A stretch of DNA of 64,000 bases, taken from NCBI GenBank assembly GCA_010094045.1, contig ML986588.1, positions 558,001 to 622,000 on the forward strand, in the 5' to 3' direction. The notes under the pieces are model-generated. The model saw only the letters and a program-made list of their open reading frames with translations, ran no database searches and was not told where the DNA came from. Both the position numbers and the translations under genes were made by a program. Below, in pieces: positions 23,849 to 37,393 of this stretch. This DNA is from Lojkania enalia. Its lineage: Eukaryota; Ascomycota; Dothideomycetes; Pleosporales. Each line of letters opens with the position of its first letter. Position 1 is the stretch's first letter.

Positions 23849-23868
23849 TTTTTTTTTTTTTTTTTTTT
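23849..23868. repeat. T20 homopolymer
   Basis: Twenty consecutive T, the mirror partner of the A20 run upstream. Confidence 0.9.
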
Positions 23869-24911
23869 AAGCAGTGCTTTCTGGGAAATGGGAAAACTAC
23901 AAGAATAAGGAATTTATGCGCTTAAAGAAGTCAAAGGACTATGCCCTGGTTTCAGCTACTTGGAAGAACGCAGGAGTTTCCCATTTCATGATCTGCTTGG
24001 AGGGCTAAATCCAACCGGAGACGGAATGGGGCCGCGTCAATCCTGGCTCATATATCATATCAACAGCCCCCGCAAAGTTGACGCTTAATATTGGCGAAGG
24101 TTCTGATCGGTTGACTCCGAAATCTATCTATTGGACGCATACTCCGAGCATTTGTACTTGCCGAACACTCCACTCGATCGCGAATATATGGAAATTGCGT
24201 TAGGATTGCGTTGGGTTTGCACTAGGTACATTCAATTATTATTCTTCGAACGCTCGATCAAAAAGAGCCATGTCAATGTGGAATCAGCGTTACAAGCTAG
24301 GTACGTATTCGTGCCTATCATCAAGTAGATGGCTTGACATAAGCCGGGCGGCCAATTGGCAAAGCATTGTGATGTAATACAATACATTACACATGCCTCG
24401 CATATCGCGAGCGAAGCCGTTGATACTACTACTTATCAGGGCTCTTTGCTGAATCACAACTATGTGCAGCTGTAATATACCACCTAAATAGTTGTTTGGA
24501 GGACTGCCACAAACAGGACAAGGGAACCTTCTTTCAGTTTGTAGATGAATTGATTCAGTTTTGATCTTCAACCTCACAAAAAAAACACGTCGAAGGTATT
24601 GAGATGAAGAATACAAGGATATTTTCAGCGAGCATACAGCTCAGGCCACCTAATGATTTACCTCGGCTCACCTTTCTTGGCAGCGCCAAGCCTAGATGAC
24701 TCATACCTCGCACAACCTAATTCGAATTTCAAGGTGACTTCAACTCTCTAACAATGACGTCTCTGAAGAGCCATGTAAGTGCAATAATCTCAGAATACTT
24801 TCAGAATACATTATTAACTGACTGAGATAGCCTTCCTACACGGCCTACGTCGCTCTCGGGTCCCGCCCTCTGGGCATGGACCCTTGGACTCTCAATGTCA
24901 GTGAAAGACAT

Positions 24912-24955
24912 GAATGTATTACGAATGCATTCTGAATATATTACTAATGTATTCA
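24912..24955 (+). repeat. 11-bp tandem array inside intron (4 units, not RIP-mutated)
   Basis: Units at 24912, 24923, 24934 and 24945: GAATGTATTAC, GAATGCATTCT, GAATATATTAC, TAATGTATTCA. The array ends one base before the 3' splice G of the second intron of the gene relic. It shows the motif before RIP. Confidence 0.85.
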
Positions 24956-24973
24956 GTCGGATGGACACGTTAA

Positions 24974-27339
24974 CAGGGTTGTCAACGATATAACGATAGA
25001 AACGATACGATTATCGGTTTTTTATCGGTATTTTATCTTATTGATCGTATATTATCGTTTATCGTATCCTTTACCGCAGACGGTTAGGCTCGCTACCTGT
25101 GAACTCTCTTAATAGTTTGCATCTGTACAAACACTATAATTTTATTAGTTATTGTACGATTGTATTTTTAAATTCACTATATTATATCTAATTAATTAGT
25201 TTATAATATAAATATAGTATATATAAATATAGTACGTTTATAGGTAGCCTCAGCTGTACTATTATATCATAAGTTATCTATCTATTAAATATTTAAAACT
25301 CCCTCTATTTCTTTATACTACTAATTTATCTTTTCTATACTTACTCTTATACGATATTAATATAAGCTTTAACAATCCTTCTTTTACTAATACTACTCTT
25401 CAGCCTTATAGTAATTACTATAAAGCTGCTTATATAACTTTTATTAACTAAGTTAACTAGATTCTCTATACTAATCCAATCTAGACTATTAGATATACTA
25501 TTACTAGATTTAGTAGTTTAGCTACTAGTTAAGCTAATTTCCTAAACTCTACTATATATAAAGAGATTTTAATCCTCTATCTACTTATTATAGCTTATTT
25601 AAGTAAGATCTTCTACTTTATAGTAAGAAATTAATAGTCTAAATCCTATAATATATTTAATCTAACTATTAAAAAGAGTTCTAAAATTGCTAGACTTACT
25701 AACTTTCTAATTTATACTTAAGGTCTTTCTCTATATAATTTAGCTAATACTCTTAATATAGTATAATATAACTAAATTAATACTACTATTCTCTTATTTT
25801 AGTACTAATTCTATATTAAAAGCCTTTTTATCTATTCCTATAGCGCTCTAAATATCTAGCTATATAATTATTATACTACCGCCTATAATTATATAAGAGA
25901 ATTTACTATATACGCTAGATATATCTCTTTTAATAGCTAGTTTAGTAGTATATATTCTAACTATATCTATACTAACTATACTTCTTAATATACTATTTAT
26001 AATAATAATAACTCTAAGCTAATATATAATAAATATACTAAGTATTATAGCTGTACTTATTTAGTATCTCTAAAAGATAATAGTAGTAAGAGTAGTAGAT
26101 CTCTTAGTAGAATTCTTAGTAGTAGTTAATATTAGATTTAAAACTAGACTAAATATATTTCTTATAATTTAAATATATATAATATATTATACTTAATTTT
26201 AGATACTTCTAAGTATCTTAAGAATCTTCTACTAGAATTCTACTTTAATACTAACTTTTTATATATTCTATATATTTAATATTTAATATACTAAGCTGTA
26301 TTCTCTCCTATAAAATTGTATAATAATCTCCCGAAAATACTTGTTCTAGTTTATTACTTATTACTAGAATAGATAAAATATTTACTATAAATATTAAAAG
26401 TTATAGCTAGTATTTCCTTTATATACTTCTATACTACTATTATAAAAGAGATACTTAAACTTTATANNNNNNNNNNTAAAGCTAAGAGAGCCTTTATTTA
26501 TTATTCTTATAAGTTAATAAAATAAGTATATATTATTAAGAGAAGATAATTATTTAGAGAAGTCTAGATATTAACTAAAAGATATATATCTATTAAAGCT
26601 AACTAGACCTTCTTTTATATAATATCTCTTTACAGCTGAAATAAATTATAAATTAACCTACTAACAGCTAAATAAATAGTTATAAGAGAATTTATTAATT
26701 CTAGATTTAATATCTAGTAGAATATATAGAATTCTAGCTACTTAATAATTTAAAATAGTAGGTTTCGTATAATAATAAGATTTATAAGAATCTAGTTAAT
26801 AACTTAATTATTTAAAGTATTCTTTAGAACTAATAAGTTTAGCTTATTTATCTTATTATTAATTAATACTTATTTCTAAAGTTCTTAAAGTTAGCTTACT
26901 ACTATTATTTTTATATAAGGGATAGGTCTATTAGATTCGATCTAGTACTTCGATTAAAGATAATATTAAATATTTATAGTTAATAATATATTATATAAAT
27001 AGAGAGAGTAGTAATATAGCTTTTAATTTTAACTATCTTATATAGGCTTATCTTTTAATAGATTACGACAGTATTAATAGATATTAGACGTATTTTTCCA
27101 ACTTATACTACTAGAGACTTCGAGCGATTTAAAAGAGTTAAGAGAAACTAGAGAGCTATCCTCTAAAGCTATAATAGTAAAGAAAATAGCTTTCGTATAA
27201 TAAGAGATAAATTTTAGTAAGGAAAGATAGTTTATATACTAAATTATCCGATAATATCGTTTATTATTTAGTATAAAATAATCGTTAAATATAATAATTT
27301 ATTTTTTATAAAACGATAATTTTATTTTTAATAACCCTA
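24974..27339. mobile_element. hAT-type DNA transposon, RIP-mutated, with 8-bp target duplication
   Basis: The left end begins CAGGGTTGTCAACGATA and the right end, reverse-complemented, begins (C/T)AGGGTTATTAAAAATA, giving hAT-like termini (CAGGG...). Sub-terminal regions on both sides are rich in CGATAA/TTATCG words, common in fungal hATs. The flanks are CACGTTAA (24966-24973) and TATATTAA (27340-27347). They are identical once three C-to-T/G-to-A changes are allowed, which fits an 8-bp duplication followed by RIP. Removing the element and one duplicate restores the reading frame of the interrupted exon. The interior is saturated with TA-rich stops, so no transposase can be read. The total of about 2.37 kb includes a gap of unknown true size. 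Confidence 0.75.
26467..26476. other. Assembly gap (10 N)
   Basis: Ten N inside the hAT element. I see no obvious duplication of the flanks, unlike the other gap, so the true gap size is unknown. Confidence 0.99.
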
Positions 27340-27597
27340 TATATTAAAGTTAGGCCTAGAGAACTCTACTACCATATTAATATAGTAGTTAATAATAAAG
27401 TTCGCCTCTATAATATAATAATAATTAGAATATATTCTATTATATTAATACTATATTAACAATATATTAGAAAGTATACTTCTATACTAGTAATCTTCAA
27501 AAGTATATTAAGGGCTATAAGATATAAGTTTAAGAGGTTAGAAAAGAGACTTTATCTGCCGAAGAAACTTGTTAGGTAAAAGATAATACTCTATATT

Positions 27598-27630
27598 TAA
27601 TATATTACCAATATATTAATAATATATTAG
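27598..27630 (+). repeat. 11-bp tandem array (3 units) in RIP-mutated intron
   Basis: Units TAATATATTAC, CAATATATTAA and TAATATATTAG. The last unit supplies the AG 3' splice site of an intron that starts with GTAAAAG shortly upstream. Confidence 0.75.
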
Positions 27631-27747
27631 TATTCTATAACTAAATTATAGCTCGCTATTATATACTAGAGTTAGCTGCTGCTACCTCTACTTAAGATAA
27701 GAATATTAAAGAAGAGGAAGTACTATAAATAATTTTTACTATATTTA

Positions 27748-27780
27748 TAATATATTATTAATATATTATTAATATATTTA
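27748..27780 (+). repeat. 11-bp tandem array (3 units)
   Basis: Units TAATATATTAT, TAATATATTAT and TAATATATTTA, followed by a 10-bp variant. Same period and consensus as the other arrays of the gene relic. Confidence 0.7.
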
Positions 27781-27877
27781 GTATATTACTAACTACTCCG
27801 TCTAAGGGTCGTCTAGTTATTATTTATAAGCGCCGTCTAAAGAAGCTACTAAAGTAAGATAGTAATATATAATACTA

Positions 27878-27910
27878 AAATATATTAAGAATATATTACT
27901 AATATATTAT
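27878..27910 (+). repeat. 11-bp tandem array (3 units) ending in AG
   Basis: Units AAATATATTAA, GAATATATTAC and TAATATATTAT, followed directly by AG, the probable 3' splice site. Confidence 0.75.
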
Positions 27911-28006
27911 AGGTAAATAAAGTAGAGGCTAAGAGGATCTCTAGCTTAAAAGATACTTATAATACCTATAAGGCTGTAAAGCTAAAGAAATACTATAAGT
28001 ATTTAT

Positions 28007-28039
28007 TAATATATTATTAATATATTACTAATATATTAT
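28007..28039 (+). repeat. 11-bp tandem array (3 units) filling a 43-bp intron
   Basis: The intron 27999-28041 consists of GTATTTAT, three 11-bp units (TAATATATTAT, TAATATATTAC, TAATATATTAT) and AG. Nearly the whole intron is the repeat. Confidence 0.75.
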
Positions 28040-28291
28040 AGTTTACTCTAGCTTAGTAGACTTAAATTATAAAGTCTAAAAGTACTTTATAGATAATAGT
28101 AATTTAGACTTAATTTAATATATTAGGGATGTATTAGAAATATATTATATATACTAGAGGAACTCGGACTTTATAAATAAATTTACTCTTTAAGCTTAAG
28201 CTTTTTATACTACTATATTATCTTCTAAGTACGTATATTATTTTCTTATACTAAACTATTATAGGATATAATATAGTAAAGTAAATACTAA

Positions 28292-28335
28292 TAATATATT
28301 TAGAATATATTAATAATATATTTAGAATATATTAT
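28292..28335 (+). repeat. 11-bp tandem array (4 units)
   Basis: Units TAATATATTTA, GAATATATTAA, TAATATATTTA and GAATATATTAT, perfect in length, alternating T and G starts. Confidence 0.8.
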
Positions 28336-29551
28336 AAGCTGTAAAGAGGTAATCCTATAGCTTTCTTCTACTTAATAAGTACTAACTTTCTCTCTTTAAT
28401 TTCTATTTATTCTATCTTAAGTCTTAATAGCCGTTCCTTATTTTCAATCTTTAGCCGCTTTACTTTCTCTTTATACTCTATAATATCTGCTTTATTACGC
28501 CTATACTTTAGCTGTATAGTATACTTACTAGTAGTATCTTTAACTTATACCTAAGGTTAACCTTATACTTATTAGAGAAGGTTTTATAAAGAATAGTAGA
28601 GAAGGCTTTATATTAAACTATAATAAAATTAATATATTACAAATATATTAAAAATAAATTTAAAATATATTATTACCTTAACTATTAAAATAAACTTAAT
28701 TAAGAAGAAATAGATTTTTAAAACTATATTTAACCTCTACCTTAAGAATAATCCTATTAAATATTACCTAAAGATATTACTTTACTAGTTAATAAAGATT
28801 CTACGTAAAAAGATTCTAGAAGCTATTATCTATAGTCTATAATATATTAGTAATATATTTAAAATATATTATATAGAGAATATATTATATTTAAAATAGC
28901 TCTTTTATAGTTAAACTAATAGGCTCTTTAACTTCTATAAATACTGCGACCTGTAATTAAGATAAAGATTAAGCTGCTTATAGTCTCTTTTATTAAGTAG
29001 TTATCTACTAAAAGACTATTAGTAAAAGTAAAATAATAGATTACAAATATATTATAAATATATTATATTATTTACTACTAAATTATATAAAGAAGAGAAA
29101 GCTAGTACTTAAATAAGTTACTCTTATAGTAAATTTGCTTATAGGTATTAGTATATACTTTAATACTCTCCTATATTTCTATATCTATATTTAATAAAGA
29201 TTTATTTAATTTATACTAAAATAGTCTATTCTATTTATAACGTGCCTAAGCTATAATAGAAGGAGGGTAGTATAAAGAATCTAAAATATTAGTAATATAA
29301 TTATAATATATTTCTAATATATTAGATATTTACTACTAAGTTCCCTATAGAGGGTATTATAGTCCTCTAAATTTTAATAGAATAATAGCTGGAGGAGTTA
29401 TAAGTATAGAGAATAATATAATTTATTAATAGTTTTATAAGTACTATAAATTACTTATTTAACACCTCTCTTAAAGTATATAATATAGTAGATAATAGTA
29501 TATTTAATCTACTATTACTAACTCTAAAATAAAGGGTTAATATCTTAAAGA

Positions 29552-29830
29552 TATAATAGTATAAGTAAAATAATAGGTCTAAATATAGTACAAATCTACT
29601 TAGAGGTATATAGGAGTATATAGGGGTTTAGGGACCTAAGAATTCTATTAACACCTATAGGCCTTATACAAAAGGATATAGAAGAACTACTAAGCTACTT
29701 ATAAAGGAGTATACAACTATATATAGAAGGGAAAAGGGGTAGAACTAGGGGTAGAATAAGATAAGCGAAAAGCTTTAGGATAAGATTATATATAAAGCTT
29801 TTCGTAGAACAATTTCTTTGTATTATTATA
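29552..29830 (-). repeat. LTR of copy 1 (3' LTR in sense)
   Basis: 279 bp, bounded by TATAAT and ATTATA, RIP derivatives of TGTAAC and GTTACA. Confidence 0.9.
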
Positions 29831-32800
29831 CTACCCCCCTCCTTATAGGCTAATAGTCTCTATCTATACTAGTTTAGGAGGGAATTAGGGCTATTATAGA
29901 TAGGTTCTAGTATAAAGAAATTTCTTTAAAGAGGTATTTACTAGTAAAAGTTAATATACGTAGTTGTCTATAGAGATACGTTTATTAATATAATATTAAG
30001 TAAGGTTTTTCGCAGTAAGTATAATTAACCTATATATTAGCTAGTAACTACTATTATAATAGTTTATTAATATTACAATTTCGTCGCGTATAGTAACAAG
30101 CGTTTACTAGCCTTAATATATTACTAAGTTACTATTAACTAAGCTTTTTTAACTAAATAATAACTTCTATTCTATATATATTATTACGTATCTCTAGAAC
30201 TATTAATTATTAAAGTATTACTAACGCTTTATAGAAAAAATTAATTAATATACTATTCTACCTACCTTCTAGAATTTCTTTAGAAGCTTTCTAGATTATC
30301 TACTTTTAGGCTATATATACGCTCACCTGTGGGTAGTATATAATATTTATCTTTTAGTCTCTAAGATTAAAAAAATACAAGTATTATATCTTATAAAATA
30401 AAAAGTATAACCCCGTACGAATCGCATCTAATACTAGTAGAATACTTACTACTAATATACTTATAGATCCCCTCCTACTATAAGGAGAAGTTTCTAGTCC
30501 TCCAGGGCCATCTTAAACTATAAGTAGTAGCCTAATATATAGGGGATAAGAAGGATAAAAAAGTAGCCTTTAAGGCTGTTTTAAAGTCTACTTATAGTCT
30601 AGTACTTATAGCTTAGGTTGTAAAGAATTAGGAAGATAGCCTTCCTATAGCTAGTATCTAGGTAGCTTTATTCTACTAGAGTATTAAGTTGCTCTATCAG
30701 GTTTTAGCTTTAAAAGCTCTAGTATCTAGTTTTTAAGCTAATATTACGGCGCTCTTAGGTAGCTAAAGATAAAGTAGGAGAGGTTTAAGGGGAGTCCGGA
30801 GGGAAAGAAGGAGAAGAAGAGTAGAGGAGAAGAGAACTAGAGAGGTATCTAATAGCCTACTATTAGACCCTCTAAATTCTATAGAGGAGTAATTTCAGGT
30901 CTATACTTTAGTTTTTAAATCTACTACTTAACTCTTATATATTATCGTCTACTAGGTAATCTATATTCTCTATACTATCCTTATATACCTTAATCTATTT
31001 AATTAGAGCTTTTAGGGGTTCTAGCTAATTTAGATACTTATTATAAAAAGCTCTTAGCTTATAAAGTAAACCTATAAAATTTAAGGCTTTATATTAGACT
31101 AGATTAGAATTATATTCTACCCATTTTATACGGTATTTAAGGGTCTTATAATACAGCTTACTAGCTAGTATTTCCTTAACCTCCTACTCTTCTACCCCTT
31201 TAATAGCGATAGCGGGTGGTTTCGGAGCTTTTTACCCTAGTAGAAAATCTTAAAAATTCTTATATAGTAGGTTTAGTATAAAGATATTATATATTCTTAA
31301 TTCTAGAGGTAGCTATAGATAGTATAAGTTTCTAACCTATTCTAGTACTTTAAAAGGGCCCTTCTATTAATTAGATAGCTTTCGGCTCAATCTCTAAACC
31401 ATAAAATTCTTAGTATTTAAATAGACTATATTACTAATCTACTAATTAATCGGTTATTAATAATAGTTAATAATAGATTATATACGATCCTAAGCCTTTT
31501 TAATATTAGCCTTTACGGTTTCCTAAGCTGTATATATATAAGTTACTAGAGCTAAAGCGTTCTTACAATTTAATTTGTCTATTATAGTAATAGGATTAAT
31601 AGAATATTTTTAATCCTAATTCTAATAGGGTTTAAATTTATATAGAATTTAATATAGAGATATTCTAATAGTTATATAGAGTAGAGTTACTTATACTTAG
31701 TCGATTATAAGTAATAGAGAACTCTAGTTATTTTAGTAGAAGGATATAAAAGAGCGCAGTCTCTAATTAATATACTTATTTATAATCTCTATCTATCTAT
31801 TAGTCTCTTTATAATAAGTAGTAGATAGTTTAATCTTTACGCCTAAAATATAGTAGAATTTAGACTAGAAACTAGATATAAACTAAGGTTTTTAATCTAA
31901 AATAATAGTTTTAGGTATATAGTTAAAGCGGTATATCTATTAAATAAATAATTCAGCTATTCCCCGTATATTAATTATATAATAGTAGGAAATAGATACT
32001 ATTTATTTAGATAGGTAATTAATTACTACTATAATCTAATTATATCTAGACTTATCTATAGAGAAATTCTTAAAGTTAATATATAGATACTATATTAGTT
32101 AATTTAGTATAGGAAGTAGGTAGATAAAACCTAGGGTTTAGATTTATATTAGATAAGCTTTATAGTATAGAATATAATTCTATATATATCGTTTATAAGT
32201 AACTTCTATACTTTTCTAGTAGTACTTCTAAGATAGTAACTAATAGGTTTTAGTAGCGTTTAGGTATATAGAAGATACTTAGTTATAAGCCTCTTATATA
32301 AGTCGTATATAAAGACCTAAATCTAATAGAATATATAAGTAATTATTATAGAGGAGTAGTTTATTCTCTATCTAATACTTGTAGAGTAAAAGTATATATT
32401 CCTACGTAAAGAAGGCTCGGTTTTCCTATAGTAATATATTAATTAACTTTAGAGAGTCTAGTAATATAACCTACTTCTAGCCTTTAATAATATTTAGTAT
32501 AACCGCTTAAATTATTATTTAGATAATATAGGACTAGGCTAATTTAGTATTAATTTAGGGGTGAAGTTAATACGGTCTAAATAGAACTCTTAACTAATTA
32601 TTAGTTTAGGCTACTTTTAAGTTTTCTATATCTTATTTATAATAACTAAAGATATCTACTCTAGTATTATTTTTACCTAGGGTATACTTAATTTAGAACT
32701 AATATTAAGCTAATTCCTTAATCTAATAAACTTAACAAGTATTAAGTATCTTTATAGTTATAAAATATTCGAGTAAGCGATAATTAGTATATATTAGAGT

Positions 32801-35800
32801 CCTAGTAGCTACTAAAGTAAGTTCTACCCTCTATTACTTAAATATAGTAATAATTGCGAATAGTTTCTTATTATAGATCTCCTAGTTTAGTTCTGAACCG
32901 GATAGAATCTTACTATAGAATATTATAGGGTACTATTTTCTATTAGAATGTTTCTATAATAGTACTTTTACAACTACTCTATTAGAGGTATTAGTTTCCA
33001 TTTTTATTTCTAATATAGAGTTAAAGTAGTAGAATATAAGTATACTTAACAGGGCTAACTTTAATTTCTTAAAGGTAATATTATATTCTAAAGTCTATAT
33101 AAAAGGGGTTATAGAGCTTTATAGTATAATAATTAGCTTTATAATATACGAGAATTCTAGTATAAACTGTTAATAGAATCTAGTAAAACCTAAGAAAGAT
33201 TTCACACCTATTATAATAGTAGGTAGCTGCTAGTTACGCAGTACTTCTACCTTCTCTAAATTAACCTTAAGACCTTTATTTAAGAAGATATAGCTAAGAT
33301 ATTTAGTTTAGGTAATATAGAATTCGCTTTTCTTAATATTAACTTATAACCCTACTTAATATAATCTCTTAAGAACTTTCTTAACGTAGATAGTATATAT
33401 TACCTTATCTTTTAAGTAGATAAAAATATCGTCTAGATAAACAATATAGAAGTTATTTAGGTAGTTAATTAGTATATTATTTATATAGTACTAGTAAGTT
33501 ACTAGGCTATTATATAATCTAAAAGATAGAACTTTATATTTATAAGTTCTATATCGAGTCTAAAAAGTAGTATATTTCTTAGAACTAGAATCTATTCTAA
33601 TCTTATTAAAGGCTGTACAAATATTAAACTTAGTAAAAATTACTACCTTAGTAGGTCTAGATAGAAATTTATCTATATATAGTATTAGATATATATTTTT
33701 ATAGATAAGAGCGTTAAATTTATAATAATTTATATAGATATATAGGTTACTATTAGATTTATAGATATAAAGGATTAGAAATATAAAGAAGCTCCAACTC
33801 TACTTAATATACCTATACTATAGATTATCTATAATATACTTCTTAGTTACCTCTAACTCCTTAATATTCTACTTATACAACAGGCTGTAACTATTAGGGA
33901 AGGGTTTTATAAGAACAATTTTATAATTATAAAGGTAGTATTCTAGTAATTAATAAGCTGTAGTTTTATTAAATATATTCTAATACTTATAGTATTTAGA
34001 TAGTAATTAGAGATTTACTAGTACTTTGTTTTTAGCCTTATCTTCTAGCTCTAGGGCTTACTTATCTTTAATCAGCTGCTTAATTTCGTATAGAGACGTA
34101 GAGAAAAACTCGTTCTCTTTTCTCTTTATATTAAAGTAAAAAGTATTAGCTAAGATAAGAGTAATAATAGAAGAATAGACTTTCTTTAGATTAGGTTTAA
34201 ACTTTATTTTATATAGGCGTATAGGAGCTCTAAACTTATTTAAACTATAAGCTATAAGAGACTAATATAGTTTTAGTAGTCTTAGTAGACTCTTAATATA
34301 ATAGATAGTTAGACTATAAGACTACTAATACTAGTTCTTTTCCTATAGAGCGTTGTATTACTAGATATCTAACTCTACCTCCTTATCGCGTACTAGCTGA
34401 GTTAATTATATAAGAAGAGGAGGTAAAAAATTATAAGTAGTAAGATACTTAGAGGGCTATATAATCCGATTCTTATCTATATCTAGCTAGAGTTGAAAAT
34501 AATATAACTATTTAATACTAATAATATAATCCTAAGTATTTAGATCTATAATAATAAATAGGTAGTTTTAGATAGTTCTCCTATTAATTCGCAGGTATAA
34601 GTAGATATACTAATTAACTAGGGTTTAGATTCGGTCCTAAAAATCTTTAATAGTAATTTTAAAGGGTAAATATTATATTAATATATATAGAGTTTAAGAA
34701 AGTAATCTAGCTACTATAGAATTAAGAAATAGAAAGCTTTAGGCGTCTATATTAATAAGGGCGTTTAGTTATATACTAACGCCTTTTAAATATAGAATAG
34801 TAGGAATTTAGAAGTACTTTTCTCTAAATAAATACAATAAATTAATATTTAATAAGTTATACTTACTTAAACTTAAAATAGAGAGTTTTTCTAAACGTTT
34901 CTATTTCCCACCTAAAAACTATCTAGGTGGTACTTATTTACATCTAGAAACTCTTCTTCCTTAATCTTCTCTTATTTAACCTCTATTTCTTATACTCTAA
35001 AGATTATATATTTGTTTATAAAGTATTCTAGTTTACTATAGTTAAAGTAATTTTCTAGAGTTATATACTTTTTAGGTGTAGGAGTTTTACTAGGTTATTA
35101 GGGAGCGATTGTAGTAGAATAAGGTATTAATACTAGGGTAGATTAGAGTAGTATTAAATTGTAGGTTATCTTAGATAAATTTCTAAAAGTCTTCTAGTAC
35201 TAATTTAAATTTATTTTAGCTACAACTTATAAGCTAATAGTTTATTCTAGAAGATTAGGAATACTTCTCCTTTTTATATTATAGGCTGTTAAGTAGGCGA
35301 CTATAATATTAAAGAAGCCTTTCTATATAAACTTAAAGCTAAAGTTTAGTATCTTTAAGCTAGGGAGAATCTTATCCTATAAGTAGAAGAACTACTTAGA
35401 TTGGAGTATAGATCCTCTAATAGTTGTACTAATAAAGCGAGCTTTAAAAGTTAAGAATACTTCTCTCTTATTTATCCTTAGGACCTAAAACGCCTATCGC
35501 GCCTCTATCTCTTTATTATCTATAATAAAATATAATTGTAGAAGTAAAATTATTTCTTTAATATTCTTAAACTAATACTAGTCTAATTTAGCTAGGTATT
35601 TTAGCTCTAGATACCCTTTCGCAGTACTAGAGATATATTCTTATACTAATACTATATGTATATACTCTATCAGATAGTAATCTATATTAATCTTAAGTTA
35701 GTCTAGAATTAAAGCTTATTATTATTTAAATATAGATTTACTACTATCTATAAAGCTTTTAATCTTAGGCGTACGTTTAGTAAGGTAGACTTAAGAGGGC

Positions 35801-36465
35801 TTAAAAGTAGCCGAGAGGTTTCTTACTAGGGGAGTTATAAAAGTTTCTTAATATATTATTAGTTCTAATTTAGTAGTTTATAGAGGTTAATTAGGACTAA
35901 TAGTTCTCTATTATATTAAGCATACGATCTCCTTTTATAAAATTGTAATTTATTTCTTAAAGGTTAATTTACTCTAATTTCCCTCTAAATTAGATAGGTT
36001 CTTTATTATAGACCCTATAGAGAAGGGTCCGCCTGTTATAGGGCCCCCTATAGGAGGTAATAGTTGTTCTATATACGTAGATAGAAGTTTACTCTTACTA
36101 TAACTTATATATATATTAGTTCTAGTATAGAAATTAGAAGGTAAATTATAGTTAGATATTAGCAGTTGCCTCTAATTCTAATAGGTTATTAGTAGTCTCT
36201 AAGTTTTTACCTAGGCGTACTCTACGCAGCTTTTCTAAAGGCAATCCTAATTATAGGGGATAGAAAGTTTTAAACTTAAAAGCTTTAATTAATAAAAGAT
36301 TTTTAAGATTCTATCTAAATAATTAAATAATTTAATATAATAATATATAAATATTATAACCTAAATTAAATTAGGTATATTTTAAACTTAAATATATTTA
36401 AATAAACAATTAATATAATATTATTAAAGAGGCTATTACTAGTAGTATTAAGTTCTTTTATATAA

Positions 36466-36744
36466 TATAATAGTATAGGTAAGATAATAGGTCTAAATAT
36501 AGTACAAATCTACTTAGAGGTATATAAAAGTATATAGGGGTTTAGGAACCTAGAAATTCTATTAACATCTATAGGCCTTATATAAAAGGATATAGAAGAA
36601 CTACTAAACTATTTATAAGGGAGTATATAACTATATATAGAAGGGAAAAGGAGTAGAACTAGAGGTAGAATAAGATAAGTAAAAAGCTTTAGGATAAGGT
36701 TATATATAAAGCTTTTCGTAGAACGATTTCTTTATATTATTATA
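36466..36744 (-). repeat. LTR of copy 1 (5' LTR in sense)
   Basis: 279 bp, same ends as its partner; the target duplication AAAGA follows directly. Confidence 0.9.
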
Positions 36745-36767
36745 AAAGATATAAACTAAAACTTAAT

Positions 36768-36800
36768 AAATATATTAGTAATATATTCTAAATATATTTA
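36768..36800 (+). repeat. 11-bp tandem array (3 units) in the spacer between the two retrotransposons
   Basis: Units AAATATATTAG, TAATATATTCT and AAATATATTTA. The same motif as in the introns on both outer sides shows that the 370-bp spacer belongs to the same interrupted host sequence. Confidence 0.7.
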
Positions 36801-37114
36801 GTCTTCTATTTAAAAGTTATTTTATATTTATATCTATTATAAGTATTTTAAATCCTTCCCTATATAGATATTACTATTAAACTAGATAACTAAATTAGTC
36901 TTTAATTAAAGTAAAGACCTTTTTAAATATTTAGTAATATATTTTAGTTAACTCTTAGTTAATAAAAATATAGAGTAGGGTAAAGGCTATAATATATTAG
37001 TAATATATTTTCAATCTATAAAAGAGAAGTTTTACTTTTCCTATTTACTTTATTTAGTATTATAAATATAATCTCTTTTTCCTTCTTATTTTTAAGACGC
37101 TTAAAGGCTATATT

Positions 37115-37393
37115 TATAATAATGCAAAGAAATCGTTCTATAAAAAGCTTTATATACAACCTTATTCTAAAGCTTTTTACTTATCTTATCTTACCCCTAG
37201 TTCTACCCCTTTTCCCTTCCGTATATAGTTATACACTCCCTTATAAGTAGCTCAGTAGTTCTTCTATATTCTTTTATACAAGGCCTATAGGTGTTAATAG
37301 AATTCTTAGGTCTCTAATCCCCTATATACTCCTATATACCTCTAAGTAGATTTGTACCGTATTCAGACCTATTATCTTATCTATACTATTATA
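37115..37393 (+). repeat. 5' LTR of copy 2
   Basis: 279 bp, RIP-mutated, same family as the solo LTR at 47725. Confidence 0.9.

Larger units (their letters stand above)
22969..24753. other. Intergenic, two homopolymer runs, no gene seen
   Basis: 1.8 kb of ordinary to AT-rich sequence with an A20 and a T20 run (listed separately). Short frames at 24131-24328(+) and 24616-24290(-) have no recognisable content. Confidence 0.5.
29552..36744 (-). mobile_element. Ty3/gypsy chromovirus-type retrotransposon, copy 1, antisense, RIP-mutated
   Basis: 7193 bp bounded by 279-bp LTRs at 29552-29830 and 36466-36744 and flanked by the same 5 bp, AAAGA, at 29547-29551 and 36745-36749. The LTRs match the intact solo LTR at 47725-48003 except for dense C-to-T and G-to-A changes. 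The internal region is the reverse complement of copy 2, so the sense strand is minus. Gag-pol is present only as a stop-riddled relic. Copy 1 and copy 2 face away from each other, 370 bp apart, forming a very large inverted repeat. The intact target duplication and equal LTR lengths suggest a complete insertion killed afterwards by RIP rather than by deletion. Confidence 0.9.

Noticed and set aside
22969..24753. A gene between the decayed frame and the island
   Set aside because: Frames are short and without codon bias or motifs; no intron-linked model worked.
24980..25080. Telomere- or centromere-like CGATA/TATCG repeats
   Set aside because: Not regular in period; explained as sub-terminal sequence of the hAT element, with matching words at its other end.
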